Source: Cyclobacterium salsum (GTDB taxonomy: Bacteria > Bacteroidota > Bacteroidia > Cytophagales > Cyclobacteriaceae). From it: 64,000 nucleotides of DNA. The DNA lies in assembly GCF_010119245.1 (NCBI RefSeq), contig NZ_WNKG01000002.1:558001-622000 (forward strand), given 5' to 3'. Shown piece by piece: positions 9,838-17,577 of this stretch (the stretch's first letter is position 1; each line of letters begins with the position of its first letter). A program made the position numbers and the translations under genes. The notes below the pieces were generated by a model. That model ran no database searches and had not been told where the DNA came from. It saw nothing but the letters and a program-made list of their open reading frames with translations.

Positions 9838-11517
9838 TTATTCAGACGGGGGCTGAATTTGTTGGGTGTAGCTATAAAAGTTTGGATCTGTTTCGAACAT
9901 TATTCCTGCCTGCAAGCGATCGGTCGATTGCCAGGTGCCTGTCGGTGAAAGCCAATAGGTTTGCTCCCCTTGGTGGACCTTGATGGGCATGGAAAAGTCT
10001 TTTACCACCTCCTGCCAACGGTAATGGAGCCGTTCGCCTTTCCAGTAATACTGAAAAAGGGGAACCTTGGCAGTGCGAAGATACTGGTCAAAGAACGGTC
10101 TTAAGGAGAGGCCTGTCTCCTGAGCCAGAAAACCTTCAATATCCTCTGTGGATACCGTTTGGTGGTAAAACTGATGGTTCATTTTACGTAAAATTGCCCG
10201 CCATTTTTCGTCCTGGTCTATCCACTGCCTTAGGGTATGGAGTATATTGGCCCCTTTAAAATACATGTCTCCCGACCCTCTCTGATTAACCTCGTAATCA
10301 CCAATGATGGGTATATCGTTTCTTATTACCTGACGGGCTCCCTGAAGGTAGGCATTCCCTGCCAACACGCCATAGTGATAATCCAGAAAGAGGCTCTCCG
10401 AGTAGGTGGTAAAGCTCTCGTGAATCCACATATCGGCGATGTCGCGATAGGTAATGTTATTGGCAAACCATTCGTGACCGGCTTCATGTATGATGATGTA
10501 ATCAAACGTAAGACCCCAGCCGGTTTCACTAAAATCCTTTCCCTTGTAACCCTGCTGGTACCCATTTCCGTAGGTCACCGCAGATTGGTGCTCCATGCCC
10601 AAATACGGCACTTCGATCAGTTTGAAACCATCTTCATAAAAGGGGTAAGGACCAAACCAGTGTTCGAAAGCCCGCATGAGGCGGGGGGCATCTTTAAATT
10701 GAACCCTGGCTTTTTCCAGGTTTTCCTTTAAGACATAATAGTCCATGGACAGGGGCCCTTTTTCACCCAGGTATTCCTCTGAAAAATGGGCATAATCCGC
10801 TATGCTGATGTTTACACCGTAATTGCTTATGGGATTACTTACAAACCAATGAAAGGTGGTTTTATCATTAGCTTGTTTTTCTCTTGAGCGCAACCTTCCG
10901 TTAGAGACGTTCATTAGCGGGTCGGGAACCGTAACGCTGATCAGCATGCTATCCGGCTCGTCGTACATATGGTCCTTGCAGGGCCACCAGAGGCTTGCCC
11001 CGTCTCCCTGATTGGAATTGGCAATAAAGGGCTTTCCTTTCTGGTCTTTCTCCCAGGTTAGCCCGCCACTCCAGGGCGGATTGGGACTGATTCTGGGCTT
11101 GCCTCCATAGCGAACCTCTAGCTTTCTGACCGTACCCACTTCCTGTGGCGATGCTAGTTGCACAAAATAAGCATTTCCTTCCTGCCGGTATCGCAGTTCC
11201 GTTCCTTCCTGATAAAATCCGTGGATTTCCATCGGTTCCTGCAAGTCGATCTGCAGGGTTTCTTCCTGCTTAAGGACCTTATAATGGACGGTGTTTTTTC
11301 CATGGATGGATTTTTTATTGGGATCCACCTCTATGTCCAGGTGATAATAAACCAGATCCCACCATGCCCGCTCCGGGGTGATGCTTCCCCGTAAACTATC
11401 CTGCCGGCTATAGGGGATGGTCGATTGCTGCGCTTGTAATCCGTAGGAGAAAAAAATCGAAAATCCCAGGCTAAAAATCACAATGAACCGGGGGTTGAGA
11501 AGGAAAAGCTTTTCCAT
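9838..11517 (-). CDS. M1 family zinc metallo-aminopeptidase, secreted
   Basis: 559 residues from the ATG at 11517, with a signal peptide ending near YGLQAQQ. It has the M1 N-terminal beta-saddle, the exopeptidase motif variant LGMEHQ, and the zinc motif HEAGHEWFAN followed by the third zinc ligand in HESF 18 residues later. It lacks the long ERAP1-like C-terminal domain and so belongs to the short form common in Bacteroidota. It should trim N-terminal residues from peptides in the periplasm. A start 15 bases upstream overlaps less sensibly with the signal peptide. It follows the creatininase gene by only a few bases. Confidence 0.9.
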   Translation of the reverse strand: MEKLFLLNPRFIVIFSLGFSIFFSYGLQAQQSTIPYSRQDSLRGSITPERAWWDLVYYHLDIEVDPNKKSIHGKNTVHYKVLKQEETLQIDLQEPMEIHGFYQEGTELRYRQEGNAYFVQLASPQEVGTVRKLEVRYGGKPRISPNPPWSGGLTWEKDQKGKPFIANSNQGDGASLWWPCKDHMYDEPDSMLISVTVPDPLMNVSNGRLRSREKQANDKTTFHWFVSNPISNYGVNISIADYAHFSEEYLGEKGPLSMDYYVLKENLEKARVQFKDAPRLMRAFEHWFGPYPFYEDGFKLIEVPYLGMEHQSAVTYGNGYQQGYKGKDFSETGWGLTFDYIIIHEAGHEWFANNITYRDIADMWIHESFTTYSESLFLDYHYGVLAGNAYLQGARQVIRNDIPIIGDYEVNQRGSGDMYFKGANILHTLRQWIDQDEKWRAILRKMNHQFYHQTVSTEDIEGFLAQETGLSLRPFFDQYLRTAKVPLFQYYWKGERLHYRWQEVVKDFSMPIKVHQGEQTYWLSPTGTWQSTDRLQAGIMFETDPNFYSYTQQIQPPSE

Positions 11518-11532
11518 AATTTGAATCGTCAT

Positions 11533-12294
11533 TTATTCGTAGCGGTTTGCCAGGTCCAGCTTTTCAAGGTCAATCATCAATTGGGCCACTTTCTGGGATA
11601 CATCTTTAAAAAACCGCTCCCCTTTTTCAGGACTGGAAGCTTTGGGATTTCCGATTCCCGTATCTTCGGTGACCATGGACCACTTTCGTTCTGCCCAGGC
11701 CCAGCCTTCTCTCAATGCCTTTACGGTTGATTTTTTTTCGGCACCATCGCCTGCTTCTGCCAGCGGGCCGACCAGATGGGGATGCAGGTGCATGATCAGA
11801 CTGGTTTCCATTTCGTCCGCATGATCACCCATGTGTTCAAAGTAGATGGTCTTATCCATGGATTGAAACCAATTGCAAGTGCTGAAAAACATGTCGGGAA
11901 ATTCCAGTCCGATTTCGCGCAAAATGGTTTTGAAGTCATTTCCTCCATGACTGTTTAAGATCAATAGCTTGGAAATGCCCTGCCGATGCAAGACATTGGT
12001 CAGGTCCCTGATAATGGCCAACTGGGTGCTGGGATTGAGATTCATGTCCAGGTAAATGTCCGACTGCCCGGTATTGACTCCAAAAGGAATGGTGGGTAGT
12101 ATGGTGATTTTGGCTCCTGATTTCCAGGCTATTTCTCCGGCTGCAGCAGCGATGGCATCCGCCTCGTAAATATCGGTTCCATAGGGAAGGTGATAATTAT
12201 GGGCTTCAGTGGCTGCCCAAGGCAATACGGCCAACTCTATTTTCTCATCTTTTAAGGCTTTCCAGTTGGTCTCTGCCAATATATAGGGTCTCAT
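11533..12294 (-). CDS. Creatininase family amidohydrolase
   Basis: 253 residues with the family's metal-binding signatures: an early Glu/His cluster (TEAHNYHLPYGTD), NSHGGND in the middle and DHADEMETS further on. Family members open cyclic amides (creatinine) or act in riboflavin/F420-type and mycofactocin pathways, so the substrate is open. It is cytoplasmic and has no signal peptide. It is the first gene of a minus-strand run into the M1 peptidase (16 bp), then proC and a hydrolase, hinting at a peptide or amide salvage unit. Confidence 0.88.
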   Translation of the reverse strand: MRPYILAETNWKALKDEKIELAVLPWAATEAHNYHLPYGTDIYEADAIAAAAGEIAWKSGAKITILPTIPFGVNTGQSDIYLDMNLNPSTQLAIIRDLTNVLHRQGISKLLILNSHGGNDFKTILREIGLEFPDMFFSTCNWFQSMDKTIYFEHMGDHADEMETSLIMHLHPHLVGPLAEAGDGAEKKSTVKALREGWAWAERKWSMVTEDTGIGNPKASSPEKGERFFKDVSQKVAQLMIDLEKLDLANRYE

Positions 12295-12488
12295 TGTAAA
12301 TTTTTTAATGATTTAAACCGGTACTCCAAAACGTAAATAAACCATATTTTTTTAGAAATTCCATCTCTCCACTGAGAAGACTTTCCTTTATCCCTTTGGC
12401 AAAAAACCAATTTGTCTACAACGACTGTCACTTAAAATGAATGTTAGTTTCAGAGATTCTTTCGCAATAAAGGAGATAAGCTCCGGGA

Positions 12489-13874
12489 TCATTCCTGTCC
12501 CGGGTTAGTGTATTTTTCGGCAATGGAGTTCAGTTTTTCTTCAATGAACTCGTTGTCCAGCCAGCGTCCCCGGACCATGACTCCGGCTGGATTCCGAAGA
12601 TGGCTCAGATCCTCCAGCGGGTTATTTTCTACCAGTATCAGGTCTGCTTCCATTCCTTCCTTTAGTTGGCCAAAATTCCCTTCGAAAAAGGTAGCCGGAT
12701 TAACGGTGCCAATCTGCAATGCCTCCAATGGGCTCAGTCCCGCATCGAGCATGCCCTGCAATTCGTGGTGGATGGAAAATCCAGGTACATTGAATACCTG
12801 AGGGGCATCGGATCCCAATAGTAACCCTTGCCCTTCCATGTGGAGTGCTTTGATAAGCGTGTGTCTGATTTCATTGAATCGTCGCCATTGATCCGGATCA
12901 TAGTTATCTCCCGTGGTCTGGTTATTTTTACTAGCGATCCAGTTTTTTATGGTTTCAGGATTCATGTACTTCATTTCTGGCTGCCTGGCCAGCTCCTCTG
13001 CGGGAGTGGGCGAAAACCAGCGGTCAAAAAGTGCCTGCGTGGGCACCACCCAAACCCCATTATCCTTGCTAAGTGCCACCAATTCCGGAATAAGTTCTTT
13101 ATCAGCCAGATCTGTAAAATTATAGCCAAAAAAACCATTTTCTATAGGGTTTACTCCTGCTTCCTCCGGAACCAACCCTTCCAGAAAACCATCTACATGA
13201 TCCACCGTCTGGTATCCACTCGAAAGGGCATGGCGAATACGCACCAGATTCGAAACGTGGCCTGCATAGGGAATTCCGACTTCTTTGGCGGTCTTTACCA
13301 GAGTGTCAAATACATGTAACCGAATACCGGGATGTAGCTTCAGAAAATCGTACCCCTCTTCGGCATAGGCGGTCACCTTCTCCCGGGCCTCTTCCGGGTT
13401 GCGCACCGTGTTGCCGTTCAGTGAGGGACTAGAAGTGAAAATTCTAGGAGAGAGGATTTCTCCCTTTTCCGCTTTCTCGCGCAAGGGCAGGTGTACCGGA
13501 TTGCCCAGCATTCCCCGGATGGTGGTGATGCCATTGGAAAGGTAGAGGAACAGGGTTTCTTCCACCAAAGGGTCATTCCACTCCAGGGCAGGAATATGCG
13601 CATGCATTTCCGCCAGGCCCGGCAGGAGGTAGTTACCTTCCCCTGCCAGGACCTTACCTTCGCCCCAATCAACAGGAGCGCCAGCTGGAACGATCCGATC
13701 GATTAACCGGCCTTTAATGATGACATGGCTGCTGTCTATTTTTCCGGATATGATATCAATGACCAGCACATTTTCAAATACAGTATCTTCGGAAGTTAAG
13801 GAATAATTTTCAGTCTGCTGTCCACAGGAGTTGAAAACGAGACACAGAATTAGGGAGATTGAGAGGTATTTCAT
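12489..13874 (-). CDS. Amidohydrolase family lipoprotein (imidazolonepropionase/prolidase-like)
   Basis: 461 residues with a lipoprotein signal (MKYLSISLILCLVFNSCGQQ, Cys17). The metal-dependent amidohydrolase barrel shows LPGLAEMHAHIP (HxH ligands), further histidines in YAGHVSNL and TVDHVDGFLEG, and the late aspartate in LLLGSDAPQ. A short N-terminal beta domain is completed by the C-terminal strand with VENNPLEDL. Such secreted enzymes in Bacteroidota hydrolyse peptides or other cyclic or linear amides at the outer face. The natural substrate is unknown. It lies 48 bp downstream of the quinone oxidoreductase on the same strand. Confidence 0.88.
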   Translation of the reverse strand: MKYLSISLILCLVFNSCGQQTENYSLTSEDTVFENVLVIDIISGKIDSSHVIIKGRLIDRIVPAGAPVDWGEGKVLAGEGNYLLPGLAEMHAHIPALEWNDPLVEETLFLYLSNGITTIRGMLGNPVHLPLREKAEKGEILSPRIFTSSPSLNGNTVRNPEEAREKVTAYAEEGYDFLKLHPGIRLHVFDTLVKTAKEVGIPYAGHVSNLVRIRHALSSGYQTVDHVDGFLEGLVPEEAGVNPIENGFFGYNFTDLADKELIPELVALSKDNGVWVVPTQALFDRWFSPTPAEELARQPEMKYMNPETIKNWIASKNNQTTGDNYDPDQWRRFNEIRHTLIKALHMEGQGLLLGSDAPQVFNVPGFSIHHELQGMLDAGLSPLEALQIGTVNPATFFEGNFGQLKEGMEADLILVENNPLEDLSHLRNPAGVMVRGRWLDNEFIEEKLNSIAEKYTNPGQE

Positions 13875-13922
13875 TGGTAGGTTGTTAGGTCGGGGTACGC
13901 CCGGTATTGGATGGATATTGGT

Positions 13923-14900
13923 TTATGCCAATAATAAGATTTTGCCTATATGTTTTGAACTTTCCATCAGTTGATGGGCTTTGAAAGCATCTTTCAAGGG
14001 GAATGCGGTATGAACTACCGGTCGAATCATATCCGGGAATAAGGGCCAGACCTGAGCCATTAATTCGGTTGCAAGGATTCCTTTGTATTCCACGGACTGA
14101 GGACGCAGGGTAGAACCGGTAAGTACCAGTTCTTTTTTCATTATCCGGATCAAATCAACTTCTCCAATATTCCCGTTCATGGCATTGATCATAATCAGCC
14201 GCCCCTTCTGAGCAAGCAGTCGGATGTTTTTTAAGGAATAGGAGCCGCCGACCATATCCAGTATCAGGTTTATTTTTGCTCCTTGCAACCTGGTTTTCAG
14301 CTTTTCTTCGAAGTCCTCGCGGCGATAATTGACAGCGAGGCTGGCCCCTAATTCCAAGCAGGTTTCGCATTTTTCATCCGTTCCAGCCGTCGTAAACACT
14401 TCTCCGCCGAGTGCCCTGATCATCTGAATGGCCGCTACGCCAATGCCGCTACTGCCTCCGTGTACCAGTACTTTTTCGCCCGATTGAAACTTGCCGATCT
14501 TGAAAACATTATTCCAAACGGTAAAATAAGTTTCCGGCAGGGAAGCCGCTTCTTCCAAGCCAACGCCTTCCGGTATCGTAAGGCACTGGTCTGCTGGGGC
14601 AACCACGTACTCCGCGTAGCCGCCACCGGCAATAAGGGCGCAAACCTCGTCCCCGATTTCCCAGGTTTTTACCGTTTTGCCCAATTTCTCTACCCAGCCG
14701 GAAACCTCCAATCCCGGAATATCCTCCGGCACACCTTCCGGTGCAGGGTATTTTCCCAGGCGTTGGGCAAGATCGGGTCGGTTCACTCCTGCTGCCCGAA
14801 CGCGGATAAGCACTTCGTTTTCCTTGGGCTCCGGCACTGGTCTTTCTTCCAATTGCAAAACTTCAGGGGGACCGGCCTTGGTGATTACGATTGCGTTCAT
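13923..14900 (-). CDS. NAD(P)H quinone oxidoreductase, PIG3-like (MDR family)
   Basis: 325 residues of the zinc-free medium-chain dehydrogenase/reductase family. The N-terminal GroES-like part has AAGVNRPDLAQRLGKYP and IPGLEVSG. The Rossmann part has VHGGSSGIGVAAIQMIRALG for NADPH binding. Length and motif pattern fit the TIGR02824/PIG3 subgroup, which reduces quinones or enones. It starts 4 bp after the end of the universal stress protein gene, so the two are co-transcribed, which suggests a role in oxidative or redox stress. Confidence 0.9.
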   Translation of the reverse strand: MNAIVITKAGPPEVLQLEERPVPEPKENEVLIRVRAAGVNRPDLAQRLGKYPAPEGVPEDIPGLEVSGWVEKLGKTVKTWEIGDEVCALIAGGGYAEYVVAPADQCLTIPEGVGLEEAASLPETYFTVWNNVFKIGKFQSGEKVLVHGGSSGIGVAAIQMIRALGGEVFTTAGTDEKCETCLELGASLAVNYRREDFEEKLKTRLQGAKINLILDMVGGSYSLKNIRLLAQKGRLIMINAMNGNIGEVDLIRIMKKELVLTGSTLRPQSVEYKGILATELMAQVWPLFPDMIRPVVHTAFPLKDAFKAHQLMESSKHIGKILLLA

Positions 14901-14904
14901 GTGT

Positions 14905-15705
14905 TTATTTTATAACCAACAGTGGAATGTGGGTGTGATAGGCCATCTCTACGCTATGACTTGTGGAAAACAGGGAATTGAAAAAACTTTTTTCCTTCGA
15001 AAACATCACCAGCAAACTTTCTGTTTTGCCCTGCAGGTAATCGTTTAGTCCCTGATCGCTGTCCTTTCCCATCAGTTTTTCAAAGGTAAAGTCACAGTCA
15101 GGAAACGTCTCCGTCAGGTGCGCAGCAATGCCTTTAAAGCTGATGTCTTTGTCAAAATCAGCACCGGTTTCCACATGCACTACCTCGTAGGGTAGGTTCC
15201 AGGTTTCTGTCAGTTCGATTAGTTTTCGGAACATGGCCTCGTTTTCGTTTTCCAATTCCAGGGCCACTCTTATTTTTTTGACCGATTCGAAATTGGCATT
15301 AAAGGGCACGGCGATGACGGGTACCTCGCTTTCTTTGACCACAGTAGCGGTGTTGGATCCTATCAGGCTTTTTTTGATCCCGCTTGCTCCCTGGGTTCCC
15401 ATGATGATCAGGTCATAATCTCCATTCGCAACGGTGGCAAATATGGCCGTCGAAACCGTGCCCTGGATGATTTTATAATCCACCTCTACCGAACCATCGG
15501 TCTCGCTGATCACTTTTTTTAATGCTGCCTTGGCATCGGATTCAATGGCCTGAATGATCTCTGCTGCCTGTGCGGCAAAATCATACACGGCATAGTACGA
15601 ATACATTAAGGTAATGCTGGCATCTTGCTGTTGCGCATAAGACCTGGCAAAGGAAAAGGCGTTGGCCGCATTTTCGGACAAATCGGTAGGAACAAGGATC
15701 TTCAT
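14905..15705 (-). CDS. Universal stress protein, two-domain
   Basis: 266 residues from the ATG at 15705 (MKILVPTDLSENAANAF). An in-frame start 51 bases upstream adds an unlikely basic extension and is rejected. The first UspA domain (1-140) has the nucleotide-binding signature IMGTQGASGIKKSLIGSNT. The second (about 150-266) is degenerate. It is probably induced under growth arrest or low oxygen. The FNR-like palindrome at 15758-15771 lies upstream, which fits anaerobic-type control by a Crp/Fnr protein, an inference. It is co-transcribed with the quinone oxidoreductase. Confidence 0.9.
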   Translation of the reverse strand: MKILVPTDLSENAANAFSFARSYAQQQDASITLMYSYYAVYDFAAQAAEIIQAIESDAKAALKKVISETDGSVEVDYKIIQGTVSTAIFATVANGDYDLIIMGTQGASGIKKSLIGSNTATVVKESEVPVIAVPFNANFESVKKIRVALELENENEAMFRKLIELTETWNLPYEVVHVETGADFDKDISFKGIAAHLTETFPDCDFTFEKLMGKDSDQGLNDYLQGKTESLLVMFSKEKSFFNSLFSTSHSVEMAYHTHIPLLVIK

Positions 15706-15757
15706 AGTGGGTTTTTTTACGATCCTTAAGATAATGAAATTTAATCTATTCGGCACA

Positions 15758-15771
15758 ATGATTTAAATCAT
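15758..15771. promoter_or_regulatory. FNR/CRP-like palindrome between divergent genes
   Basis: ATGATTTAAATCAT is a perfect 14-bp palindrome containing TGAT-N4-ATCA, the core of FNR-type operators. It lies between the stress-protein gene (minus) and the thioesterase gene (plus). Function is inferred from pattern and position only. Confidence 0.45.
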
Positions 15772-15772
15772 A

Positions 15773-15780
15773 TATCTTTG
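15773..15780 (+). promoter_or_regulatory. Bacteroidota -7 promoter element
   Basis: TATCTTTG matches the TAnnTTTG -7 consensus of Bacteroidota sigma-A promoters and stands 21 bp before the thioesterase ATG at 15802. No clear -33 TTG is seen because that place is taken by the palindrome, as at an activator-dependent promoter. Confidence 0.4.
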
Positions 15781-15801
15781 TTATTCATTCCTAATCAAGC
15801 G

Positions 15802-16308
15802 ATGTTTGAATTTGATAAAGAAAAACATTATCCAAAAGAAACGGAGAGCCGGGTGGTCGTTCGCTTTCAGGATTGTGACCCGTTGCAGCACTTGAACAAT
15901 GCCAAGTATTTCGATTATTTCTTCAATGCACGAGAGGATCAGGTGCCCAAATTGTACGGCGTGGAAATGATTGATTTTATCCGCAAATACAAGGCTGCCT
16001 GGGTGGTGTACAATCATAACATTTCCTATGTCCGACCGGCCAGGGTAGGCGAATGGGTACGGATCATGAGCCGCGTCATCTGGCATGACCACCAAACCGT
16101 GCTCATTGAATATTACATGACCGATGACAACAAGGAGGAATTGAAAACCTTACTTTGGACAACGATGCGCTACGTCGATATGAAAGAAGGAAAGTCCACG
16201 GAACACACCGGAGCCGTTAAGGAATTTCTTATGGCCGTTTCTGAATCCATCGACGTTCAGAAAATGACCGTCAAAGACAGAATCAAAGAAATAAAATCCA
16301 AATTGTAA
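15802..16308 (+). CDS. Acyl-CoA thioesterase, hot-dog fold
   Basis: 168 residues of the 4-hydroxybenzoyl-CoA thioesterase/YbgC-like hot-dog family. The active-site region RFQDCDPLQHLNNAKYFDY carries the expected Asp (in DCDP) and His-Asn pair. The start is the ATG at 15802; an upstream TTG would add eight residues with no family support. It hydrolyses acyl-CoA thioesters in the cytoplasm; chain preference is unknown. It is divergent from the stress-protein operon and shares its regulatory gap. Confidence 0.88.
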   Translation: MFEFDKEKHYPKETESRVVVRFQDCDPLQHLNNAKYFDYFFNAREDQVPKLYGVEMIDFIRKYKAAWVVYNHNISYVRPARVGEWVRIMSRVIWHDHQTVLIEYYMTDDNKEELKTLLWTTMRYVDMKEGKSTEHTGAVKEFLMAVSESIDVQKMTVKDRIKEIKSKL

Positions 16309-16328
16309 ACACACCACAAACCAAAATA

Positions 16329-17276
16329 CTAGCTAAATAAACTATAGGTAAGTAACAGCTGGTTTTCTTTTTCCCAGCGAATCCACCCAGTTCCCAACGG
16401 TTTGAAATCCTTATCTAAAAGCGTAACGTTCAACCATTGCCCTTTTACCGCTGCTGCTTGAAGGAAAACGTACTCGGTGCGAACCTCGTCCGCATTTTCC
16501 TGAGGCTTGATTCTGACAGCTACCTGCTGACCGGGCAAGGCTTCTACCGAAAAAACCTGCAATAGGAATTCCGGCCAGTAGATCAGGTTGCCATTGGCTC
16601 GTTCCATGAGTGCTGTTTGGCCTGTTTGCTGATTGACTTCTACTTCCACCATAGTTCTTCCCAGGCTGATCACTTTTAATAAAAGCCGGTCGTAATCCAA
16701 TTTGAGGTGTTGCGGAAAAAAATAGGGTGGGGCATAAGCAATATCGTACATTCCTTGTTCATTTTTAAAGAAAACCAGGCTGTCCTGTACCATACCAGAT
16801 CCATCCCAGGCACCAGGAGAAAAAGCTCCATAGAGGTAATGCGTGGAATGCTGCAGGTAATCCGGGCTGAAAAAACCCAGCCCTTTGGGCGGTGTCTTTT
16901 GGTAAGAAAAGGTGACCGGTTGGGTGGGGGTCACAGGTTCGGCGGGGGTCACAGGTTCGGCGGATGGCTCGTTTGTGGGTTTTTGGCGGTGATTCCAGCG
17001 CAGGGTGAACAGCAGAACTACCACCAACAGTATCCCTGTCAATGCATAATTGGTTTTTACAATGTACTTTTTTTCTACGTATAGGGTCAGCATAATACCA
17101 ACTATCAGGCAGCATATAGCTCCCATCATAGCATATCCAACGACGATACCAGCGCTTGCAAGGCCCTGGCCCTTGCCGACACCCATTCCCGCTACCAACG
17201 CTCCTGTTCCAATAAAGCTAAGGGGAACCAATAGCAGGTAAAATAATAGGCTGTAACCTTTAACCGTATTTTTCAT
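16329..17276 (-). CDS. Membrane protein of unknown function with Pro-Val-Thr repeat linker
   Basis: 315 residues. Three hydrophobic helices occupy the first 100 residues (about 8-30, 42-65 and 78-95). A short linker follows with imperfect repeats of EPVTPA (about 106-122), encoded by two exact 18-bp tandem units near 16926-16963. A soluble beta-rich domain of about 190 residues (about 125-315) completes it. I do not recognise the family. The topology suggests an inner-membrane anchor displaying a periplasmic domain. It is a single gene, convergent with the thioesterase. Confidence 0.6.
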   Translation of the reverse strand: MKNTVKGYSLLFYLLLVPLSFIGTGALVAGMGVGKGQGLASAGIVVGYAMMGAICCLIVGIMLTLYVEKKYIVKTNYALTGILLVVVLLFTLRWNHRQKPTNEPSAEPVTPAEPVTPTQPVTFSYQKTPPKGLGFFSPDYLQHSTHYLYGAFSPGAWDGSGMVQDSLVFFKNEQGMYDIAYAPPYFFPQHLKLDYDRLLLKVISLGRTMVEVEVNQQTGQTALMERANGNLIYWPEFLLQVFSVEALPGQQVAVRIKPQENADEVRTEYVFLQAAAVKGQWLNVTLLDKDFKPLGTGWIRWEKENQLLLTYSLFS

Positions 17277-17577
17277 AGCCTTAATTTGATTGGGATCGGT
17301 CTAGCATTCGATCTGTAAGAAGGGTCAATGGAGTGCTGTCTATTGGGTTTCGTATTATTATTTTCAGGGCCGGTAGGTCACTTTGCTGATAATCAAATAG
17401 AAATGACATCAACACAGTATTTCCCTTGTCCCGCCACACGCCTACCATCCATTTTAACGATTGCGCGTATCCGGAAGGAAATTTACCTACTAGCTATTGA
17501 CAAAAGCCCATAAAAATAATAATTTATTCTTTAAATAAAAAGAATTTCTTTTAGGTAACCATTTGATATTGATAAAC
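17277..17577. other. Intergenic gap with no recognisable feature
   Basis: 301 bp between two minus-strand genes. No credible ORF, RNA or repeat is seen. The part beside 17578 is A+T-rich, and the gap probably holds the promoter of the membrane-protein gene's neighbourhood only in its right half (near 17250-17300). Confidence 0.4.

Noticed and set aside
12828-13319. 163-codon plus-strand frame opposite the amidohydrolase gene
   Set aside because: Antisense to a conserved enzyme; composition is unlike a real protein.
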